Origin: JAHWJX01 sp036386655
GTDB lineage: Bacteria; Pseudomonadota; Alphaproteobacteria; Caulobacterales; Caulobacteraceae
Assembly: GCA_036386655.1 (NCBI GenBank)
Contig: DASVVG010000191.1
Coordinates: forward strand, 1 to 10,793
Direction of reading: 5' to 3'
Length of the DNA stretch: 10,793 nt
Shown: piece by piece, positions 7,201 through 10,793 of the stretch
Layout: the number at the start of each line of letters is the position of its first letter
How positions within the stretch are numbered: the first letter of the stretch is position 1
Notes under the pieces: generated by a model
Database searches by the model: none
The model's input: the letters and a program-made list of their open reading frames with translations, nothing else
Told to the model about the DNA's origin: nothing
Position numbers and translations under genes: made by a program

Positions 7201-7720
7201 TATAGCGTCCGGCGGTGTCGACCAGCACCGCCTCGTCGGCGAACCAGAAGTCCAGGTTCCGCGTGCCGCCGACGCCCTTCAGCGCGGTGTCGGAGAACGG
7301 GAAGCGCAGGCCCGAATTGAGCAGGGCGGTCGTCTTGCCGGCGCCCGGCGGCCCGATGATCACGTACCAGGGCCGGCTATAGAGGTAGTCCCGCTTGTTG
7401 CCGCTGGCGGTCTTGAGGCCGGTGAGCGCCTCCTGCATTCGCGTCGCGAGCGCCTGACCCTCAGCGTCTGTCGCCGACGGTTGCTGCTGTGCGAGGCTCT
7501 TGGCCAGCCGGTCGGAGGCCTTGCGCGCGGAGACGACGCGCCAGACGGCGAGCGCCGCCCAGACAAGCGCAATCACGCCGACGATGGTCAGCCTGATCCA
7601 CATCGGCCGCAGGAACGCGACCGCGAACGGCAACAGCAGCGCCAGCGCCAGCGCGAGCAGCACGGCTGCTCCGATCGACAGGACCCACCAGTTGCCGAAG
7701 ACCTTCTTCAACGCCCCCAT
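4229..7720 (-). CDS. tssM: TssM (IcmF/VasK-type) inner-membrane protein of the T6SS membrane complex
   Basis: A 1163-residue protein, normal length for TssM. Two N-terminal membrane helices (about 12-38 and 42-62) are followed by a cytoplasmic NTPase-like domain. This has an intact Walker A, GPPGAGKTT (123-131), a Walker B-like VLVDTAGRY (165-173), and TKAD (252-255) at the position of a G-protein base-recognition motif. A third helix (about 424-446) leads to the large periplasmic part, with the IcmF-related helical region and a C-terminal beta-rich domain. The last 140 residues contain RVEATGFGGTVTAAELSAGG, probably part of that domain, which in other systems contacts outer-membrane TssJ. 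TssM forms the trans-envelope complex with TssL and TssJ. It starts three bases after the tssL stop, with a GGGGG stretch upstream as the likely ribosome site. Some TssM proteins have a degenerate P-loop; this one is complete, so nucleotide binding is plausible. Confidence 0.97.
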   Translation of the reverse strand: MGALKKVFGNWWVLSIGAAVLLALALALLLPFAVAFLRPMWIRLTIVGVIALVWAALAVWRVVSARKASDRLAKSLAQQQPSATDAEGQALATRMQEALTGLKTASGNKRDYLYSRPWYVIIGPPGAGKTTALLNSGLRFPFSDTALKGVGGTRNLDFWFADEAVLVDTAGRYTTQDSDTERDKGAWKSFLDLLRKNRPLQPINGVLVAIGLDELVGADVAKIDSHAHTVRRRLAELQAGLEVAAPVYVMFTKADLIAGFAEFYEDLDVEGRRAVLGSTLPWDPATKPNAERFTEAFDGMAQAISDRTSKRLQEDLDARRRGLIVGFPAQMAGLRARVVRFLDGAFPADAPEAPAPVRGFYFTSGVQQGTPLDRILSGVAAVYDAPVRASTQGRAYFINRLLQDVVIAEAGLVQTSAKARARRGAMMTAGLVAIAAVSVLTLGAWTVSFLNNRNFQNQLAAGSTNIAQEIRANGVDLVEVRETDPDLEQTLSILRSLRDLPRGYAERRAGGTPLLMGFGLFQRSHSQAAEEAYLDGLRRILLPRVMLRLEKYLASNQADPLALYEPLKVYLMLGGQAPKLDRRAVASWVESDWEQAVYPGADREGTRKELAQHLKALLEDPQLNASWPERRAPLDGGLLTASRASVQTLSLADRAYAVLKQNAAAAGKDDWQVGSVLSAGDARAFANGEALLARTVPYFFTRPGFEQSYQVGLQNIQTELEKDLWVMGSDQGKESIRAQMAAVRPGVSALYAREYIQAWEGVVTGLQPANYFGDPAAFGAATGAPSPLKVLLLEVRKHTNFAGGTNVSRGAAALGKAVVSKSQALSKMQQAGIGAGPGSAVDAGRAITDYFKPLHQFVGDGKAPAPVDDFIAKLKAAVIAKNAADMAGGMSGSDVAQADLNRTMSELGAAAVVAPPMVQGFVAPAAKAGGEARISSAQGAVSSQYAQTIGPACASVTEGRYPFMTASQNNAPVADLLRVFGLNGQVDSFVNTRLRPLMETSGPVWRWRLDDPVAASLDPTSAGEFQRAAELRDLLLSGVAVRVEATGFGGTVTAAELSAGGANYRFEAGQPGQRQIQWTPSSLPEARVALFAGTAMLKEYAFDGPWATFRLFDAARKENAGPTAFKATFGEGASSVTFRVTLPGEKNPFSRGGIWSFRCPPRL

Positions 7721-7723
7721 GGC

Positions 7724-9154
7724 TCAGCCCCCGCGCTGGATGACGACTTCGACGCGCCGGTTCTTGGACTTGCCCGCCGCGGTGCTGTTGTCGGCGATCG
7801 CCTGCGCGTCGCCGTAACCCTGCGCGGTCACCCGGCCGGGGTTCGACAGGTGCGGTCGGATCAGCTCCGCCACCCGGTCGGCTCGCGCTTGAGAAAGCGC
7901 CGTGTTGTCCGGGAAGGTCAGACCGCTCACCCGGTCGGAGTCGGTGTAGCCCTCCACCCGGATCGGCCCCGGCTCGGTCTCCAGCGCCGCCGCGATCCGG
8001 TTGAACAGCGGCACGCGGTCCGGATCGAGCTGATCCGAGCCGGACTTGAACAGCTGCCCGACGGTGGTCCGCACGCGCACGGTCGACGGGTCCTCGATCA
8101 CCACCACCAGGCCCTGCTGGATTTCCGGGGCCAGGAACTGGCGCAGGCGCATCAGTTGCTCGCCCGCAGGCGCGGCCGGCGGCGGCTCGGCCGAGCGCGA
8201 GAGGCGCAACGGCTGCGCGGGCGTGACGCCGTCGAGCGACGCCATGGCGGGCGCGCCGGTCTGCGCGAGGATGAACCGGAGCACCAGATAGACCACGAGC
8301 AGCGTCACGAGCGCGGCCCCGCCGGCCATCACCAGCGGCGTCCAGAAGCCCACCTTCGAGCGGGCCGTCGGATGGCCCTTCCACCGCGGCGACAGCTCGG
8401 TCATCGACAGCGTCTTGGGATGCTCCAGTGCGGTGTAGACCCGCTGCATCATCTCCTGGTGCGCGCGCTTGCCGTCGGGCATCACGCGGTAGCGGCCCTC
8501 GAAGCCCGCCGCCATGCAGGCGTGGAACAGCTCGAGCAGGTCGCGGAACTCCGCCGGCCTGGCCACCATGTCGTCCAGCAGTCGCCAGAAGCGGTCGCCC
8601 CCGATGTTCTCGCCGAAGAAGCGCACGACCATGCTGCGCCGCGCCCACTCGGCCGCGTCCGCCTGCTGGTCGGGCAGGTTCAGCGCGACGTCGTCGGCGG
8701 TGGCGCAGAGCGCGTACTTCGCCCGCTGCAGTTGCTCGGTGGGGTAGCGGCCCTGCATCGCCTGGTCGAAAGCCGCGATCGCGGCCGACGCCTTGCCATG
8801 CAGGTCGGGCAGGCTGATGCGCGCCCGCCCGGCGCGCACGCCGGCGATCAGCGCTAGGTAGCTCGCCGCCTGGGACATCATCGGATTGCGCCACTCGGCG
8901 GGCTTCGGCGGCTGCGGGATGTCGTCGTCGGGCAGCCGCGCGGCCGGCCGGGCCGCCTGTGCCGCGGCAGCCGCCGGCGCGTACGCGTGCTGCTGCTGGG
9001 GCTGGGCGTACCCCGGCGGGGCATAGGCGGGCTGCGGGTACCCCGGCGGGGCGGCCGGGGCGGCAGGCGCGGCGGGGTCGCCGCTCTTCAACCCCTGCAG
9101 GGGAGACGGCCGGAAAACCGTCCGGTTCGGTCCGGATCCCGAGTCGCTGGTCAT
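7724..9154 (-). CDS. tssL: TssL (IcmH/DotU family) with C-terminal OmpA-like peptidoglycan-binding domain
   Basis: A 476-residue protein. Residues 1-88 are a disordered Pro/Ala/Gln-rich tail with RTVFRP (11-16) and two APPGY repeats. The DotU/TssL cytoplasmic helical domain follows (about 90-262; ALCATADDVALNL at 148-160 and RFFGENIGGDRFW at 178-190 are typical). One membrane helix lies at about 271-296. A linker leads to a periplasmic OmpA-like domain (about 340-476) with VEGYTDSDRV (400-409), LSQARADRV (420-428) and NRRVEVVI (465-472). Asp405 and Arg424 are at the peptidoglycan-binding positions. TssL connects baseplate and TssM and, in this extended form, anchors the complex to the cell wall. 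The start at 9154 is preferred over the in-frame ATG at 9202 because AAGAGG lies eight bases upstream and the ATG overlaps the tssK stop (ATGA). The longer form would reach further into tssK. Confidence 0.95.
   Translation of the reverse strand: MTSDSGSGPNRTVFRPSPLQGLKSGDPAAPAAPAAPPGYPQPAYAPPGYAQPQQQHAYAPAAAAAQAARPAARLPDDDIPQPPKPAEWRNPMMSQAASYLALIAGVRAGRARISLPDLHGKASAAIAAFDQAMQGRYPTEQLQRAKYALCATADDVALNLPDQQADAAEWARRSMVVRFFGENIGGDRFWRLLDDMVARPAEFRDLLELFHACMAAGFEGRYRVMPDGKRAHQEMMQRVYTALEHPKTLSMTELSPRWKGHPTARSKVGFWTPLVMAGGAALVTLLVVYLVLRFILAQTGAPAMASLDGVTPAQPLRLSRSAEPPPAAPAGEQLMRLRQFLAPEIQQGLVVVIEDPSTVRVRTTVGQLFKSGSDQLDPDRVPLFNRIAAALETEPGPIRVEGYTDSDRVSGLTFPDNTALSQARADRVAELIRPHLSNPGRVTAQGYGDAQAIADNSTAAGKSKNRRVEVVIQRGG
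9008..9052. repeat. 15-base direct repeat, 30-base period, within tssL
   Basis: GTACCCCGGCGGGGC occurs at 9008-9022 and again, identical, at 9038-9052. On the coding strand each copy encodes APPGY, giving two copies in the disordered N-terminal tail of TssL. This looks like an internal duplication in a low-complexity linker and not a regulatory repeat. Confidence 0.8.
9107..9124 (-). other. RTVFRP motif in the TssL N-terminal tail, candidate phosphothreonine site
   Basis: Codons 11-16 of tssL encode R-T-V-F-R-P. The same spacing of R, T, V, F and P is found at residues 15-20 of the kinase. In Agrobacterium tumefaciens PpkA phosphorylates TssL on an N-terminal threonine (Thr14), which the FHA domain of Fha then binds. 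Thr12 here is in an equivalent place. That this Thr is phosphorylated is inference. Confidence 0.5.
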
Positions 9155-10509
9155 CGCGTGGACCTCTTCACCCACCAGAGTTCGAGCTTCAGGTCGGGCC
9201 ACTCGCCGGCCACGTGTAGGCCGATCGCCGGCGCCGTCGCGAAGTCGCGCCAGTCGGCCGCGGAGCGGTCCAGCTCGTAGTAGACGTAGCCCGGCAGCAC
9301 GCGGATCTGCGGCGGCGGGGTGGGCGTGTGGCTGAGCCCCACGCCGGCGGCGAGCGAAGAACCCACGATCTGGCGCATCTTCAGGATCGAGCCGACCTTC
9401 ACGTGGCTCGCGAACCGCGCGCGCAGCTCCTCGAGCGGCACGCGTGCGCTGACCGCCAGGTAGAAGTTCGCCGTCTGGAACAGCGCGTGGTTGGTGATCA
9501 CCGCGGTGTAGGCGCCAGGTCCGACGTTCTCGAGCGGCATCTGCTCGGCGGAGCGGTCGAACATCGCCGACAGCTCCTGCTGCAGCAGGTCGTAGACCTG
9601 CTCGAACGTGAGCTGCAGGTTCTCGTGATCGTAGGCGGTGAACTGCGGCGGCCGGCGGTAGTCGCTGCGGACCAGCGTCGCGAGCTCGCCCGCCATCGAG
9701 ACGAACACTTCATACAGCCGCTCGGGATGGACCATCGGCAGGTTGCGAAGGTGCGCCAGCACCGGCGTCCAGCGGTTCAGCGCCTGCAGCAGCAGGAAGC
9801 TCGCGAAGGTCTCCGCGCCGCCGTCCGTGGCCTCGACGGCGCGCACGGCGAGCTCCTCCACCCGCTGGTCCGCGCGCCCGATGATGTCGTTGAGGAAGCC
9901 GGTCAGGCGCGACGCGGCCCGGATGTCCAGCGCGGGCGGTATGTAGCGGTCGTCGAGCACGACCACCCCGTTCAGCACCTCGCGCACGCGCGCCACGCCC
10001 AGCACGACGCGGCCGTCGGTCTGCTCGCGCAGCACCCCGTAGCGCAGGTTCGGCCGCGCCACCTCGATGGGCTCCGCCACCCGCTCGTCGGCGAAGGCGT
10101 CGAACACCTCTTCCTCGTCCACCAGTTGCCGCGCCACGCTCAGCGTCGCCGGCTTGGCGGCGTCGCGGGGGGCGAACTCCAGCGCGCCGGTCTGCCGGGC
10201 GGGGAGCGTCAGGTAGATGACCGCGTCGCGGGTGTCGGGCGGGATGTCGATGGGCTCGGGCGGCGCCATGTCGTCCGGGATCGAGAACGGCGTGCCGTCC
10301 GCGAGGGCGCCGGAGCAGCGCTCCAGCCCGAACTTGCCGAGCGAGGCCAGGCTGCCGTTGATCTGCAGCGACGACACGCCCCACGGATACGGCCGAAGGC
10401 AGGCCGTCCGCGTGCGGACCAGCGCGTCGATATAGCGGTCCTGCTGCTGCAGATGCTGCGGGCGCAGGAACATGCCTTCACGCCACGCGACGCGGCTCTC
10501 GCCGGCCAT
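9151..10509 (-). CDS. tssK: TssK, T6SS baseplate-to-membrane-complex connector
   Basis: A 452-residue protein, normal TssK length, with no membrane segment. The N-terminus VAWREGMFLRPQHLQQQDRY (7-26) is the classic TssK opening. A beta-rich shell region follows, then a helical middle (for example FASFLLLQALNRWTPVLAHL, residues in the 240-270 range) and a C-terminal domain containing YYELDRSAADW, the part that in other systems binds TssL/TssM. TssK is a trimeric baseplate subunit joining the TssF/TssG wedges to the membrane complex. It is the first gene of the minus-strand operon. Its ATG follows a run of six G with a six-base spacer, and its stop overlaps the tssL start. The family match and start are clear. 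Confidence 0.97.
   Translation of the reverse strand: MAGESRVAWREGMFLRPQHLQQQDRYIDALVRTRTACLRPYPWGVSSLQINGSLASLGKFGLERCSGALADGTPFSIPDDMAPPEPIDIPPDTRDAVIYLTLPARQTGALEFAPRDAAKPATLSVARQLVDEEEVFDAFADERVAEPIEVARPNLRYGVLREQTDGRVVLGVARVREVLNGVVVLDDRYIPPALDIRAASRLTGFLNDIIGRADQRVEELAVRAVEATDGGAETFASFLLLQALNRWTPVLAHLRNLPMVHPERLYEVFVSMAGELATLVRSDYRRPPQFTAYDHENLQLTFEQVYDLLQQELSAMFDRSAEQMPLENVGPGAYTAVITNHALFQTANFYLAVSARVPLEELRARFASHVKVGSILKMRQIVGSSLAAGVGLSHTPTPPPQIRVLPGYVYYELDRSAADWRDFATAPAIGLHVAGEWPDLKLELWWVKRSTR
9163..9168 (-). promoter_or_regulatory. Ribosome binding site of tssL
   Basis: AAGAGG on the minus strand, eight bases before the ATG at 9154 and inside the end of tssK. It is the best Shine-Dalgarno sequence I found inside the operon and fixes the tssL start at 9154. 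Confidence 0.65.
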
Positions 10510-10628
10510 AAGCTACCCCCCGAAAACACAACTTACCCCGTTAAGCTTACATTAAGCACGCCTTTCGTGACTTCAGAAGAGGAAGCACGAGAGGTAAGGT
10601 CCTTCGGACGGGGCGGGGGCCGGCCGGA
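10510..10628. promoter_or_regulatory. Divergent intergenic region, probable promoters for the tssK operon and the + strand gene
   Basis: This is the only substantial non-coding stretch in the window: 119 bases between the divergent starts of tssK and the gene at 10629. The part from about 10521 to 10580 is clearly richer in A and T than the surrounding sequence, as expected of a promoter in a GC-rich genome. It contains TTAAGC twice (10541-10546 and 10552-10557), eleven bases apart. I found no good sigma-54 site (TGGC-N8-TTGC type) and no confident -35/-10 pair on either strand. It must hold the operon promoter unless transcription reads in from elsewhere, because every downstream junction is nine bases or less. 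Confidence 0.6.
10541..10557. repeat. TTAAGC direct repeat with 11-base period in the divergent promoter region
   Basis: Two copies of TTAAGC begin at 10541 and 10552, so they lie on about the same face of the helix. The first is part of the palindrome TAAGCTTA. It could be an operator for a regulator of the divergent T6SS genes, or just an AT-rich promoter element. Six-base repeats can arise by chance, so the functional reading is weak. Confidence 0.35.
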
Positions 10629-10793
10629 ATGAGCACCGAAGACGACGCTCGCAAGCGCGCGGGGGCGGGGGATGCGCTCTCCCACGACCCGCGCACATGG
10701 ATGCGCGCGCCCTCGCCTGAAGCCGTGCCTGAGCCTCCGCCGGCACTGGACGAGCCGCCGCCGGAGAGTTCGGACTCTTTTGATCCGAGCACG
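10629..10793 (+). CDS. N-terminal start of an unidentified divergent gene, probably T6SS-related
   Basis: The first 55 codons of a gene that runs off the right edge; I do not recognise it. The frame is open from ATG at 10629 to the end, with a stop in the same frame at 10542-10544 and no ATG, GTG or TTG in between, so this ATG is the start. A GGGGG run nine bases upstream may serve as ribosome site. The peptide is charged and then Pro/Glu/Ser-rich, with no signal peptide, and looks disordered like the N-termini of TssL and PpkA. Residues 22-30 read RTWMRAPSP, resembling RTVFRPSP in TssL. Being divergent from tssK, it may start the second T6SS operon (for example fha, tssA or tssB), but nothing visible identifies which. 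A minus-strand open frame also covers this segment and is disfavoured because it would run directly into the tssK promoter region. Confidence 0.6.
   Translation, partial: MSTEDDARKRAGAGDALSHDPRTWMRAPSPEAVPEPPPALDEPPPESSDSFDPST

Noticed and set aside
3806..8857. A 1683-codon open frame on the + strand, antisense to tagF, tssM and most of tssL.
   Set aside because: Long antisense frames are common at this GC content because stop codons are rare. The product is a monotonous Arg/Ala/Gly/His/Gln-rich sequence with no recognisable domain, while the opposite strand encodes well-conserved T6SS proteins throughout.
7724..9202. A 492-residue form of TssL starting at 9202.
   Set aside because: The extra 16 residues lie within tssK. 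The ATG at 9154 has a strong AAGAGG upstream and overlaps the tssK stop.
10599..10609. Small inverted repeat GTCC-TTC-GGAC ahead of the divergent gene.
   Set aside because: The stem is four base pairs with no T-run and no extension on either side, so it is too weak to call as a terminator or RNA switch.
9328..10632. A 434-codon + strand open frame opposite tssK.
   Set aside because: It is a His/Arg/Gln/Val-rich shadow of tssK that runs through the promoter region. The tssK frame has the unmistakable family opening.
10547..10792. A minus-strand open frame at the right edge.
   Set aside because: Its composition is Ser/Gly/Arg-rich with no family features. The + strand frame at 10629 has a clean start and fits the divergent layout. 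Only sequence beyond the edge can settle it fully.

Overview
The window is a very GC-rich (roughly 70% by eye), tightly packed bacterial chromosome segment that holds the membrane-complex and post-translational-regulation half of a type VI secretion system (T6SS). High GC, the gene order tssK-tssL-tssM-tagF-pppA-ppkA and a TssL carrying an OmpA-like domain suggest a proteobacterium. The resemblance to the Agrobacterium-type imp cluster makes an alphaproteobacterium the best guess, but a GC-rich gamma- or betaproteobacterium is not excluded. No sequence search was possible.

Layout. At the left edge (1-177, + strand) is the C-terminal tail of a gene that begins outside the window, possibly a T6SS spike protein (VgrG or PAAR-like). 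It overlaps by GTGA with a DUF4123-family adaptor gene (174-680, +). Five bases further on, the adaptor meets the end of a minus-strand operon that fills 686-10509. In transcription order the operon is tssK (baseplate), tssL (inner-membrane protein with a periplasmic OmpA-like domain), tssM (IcmF-type inner-membrane protein), tagF (post-translational repressor), pppA (PP2C phosphatase) and ppkA (transmembrane Ser/Thr kinase). Its junctions are ATGA overlaps or gaps of 3-9 bases, so it is almost certainly one translationally coupled transcript. A 119-base spacer (10510-10628) with a locally AT-rich patch and a direct repeat separates tssK from a divergent gene on the + strand. Only the first 55 codons of that gene, a proline-rich and probably disordered N-terminus, lie in the window.

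How the genes work together. TssK joins the baseplate to the TssL/TssM membrane complex. PpkA and PppA are the opposing kinase and phosphatase of the threonine phosphorylation pathway, and TagF is the independent brake. The DUF4123 protein would load an effector onto a VgrG/PAAR spike. Sheath, tube, remaining baseplate, ClpV, Fha and TssJ genes are not in the window.

The most interesting signals are: (i) a six-residue motif R-T-V-F-x-P in the first 20 residues of both TssL and the kinase, with a related R-T-x-x-R-(A)-P-S-P at the start of the divergent protein, which are candidate phosphothreonine/FHA docking sites; (ii) a kinase active site in which the usual catalytic-loop Lys is Ser while the usual P+1-loop Thr is Lys; (iii) an unassigned four-cysteine periplasmic domain on the kinase; and (iv) a DUF4123 adaptor with no effector gene downstream of it. 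No mobile element, CRISPR array, tRNA or rRNA was recognised. No wholly new system is evident, but the regulatory wiring is worth testing.
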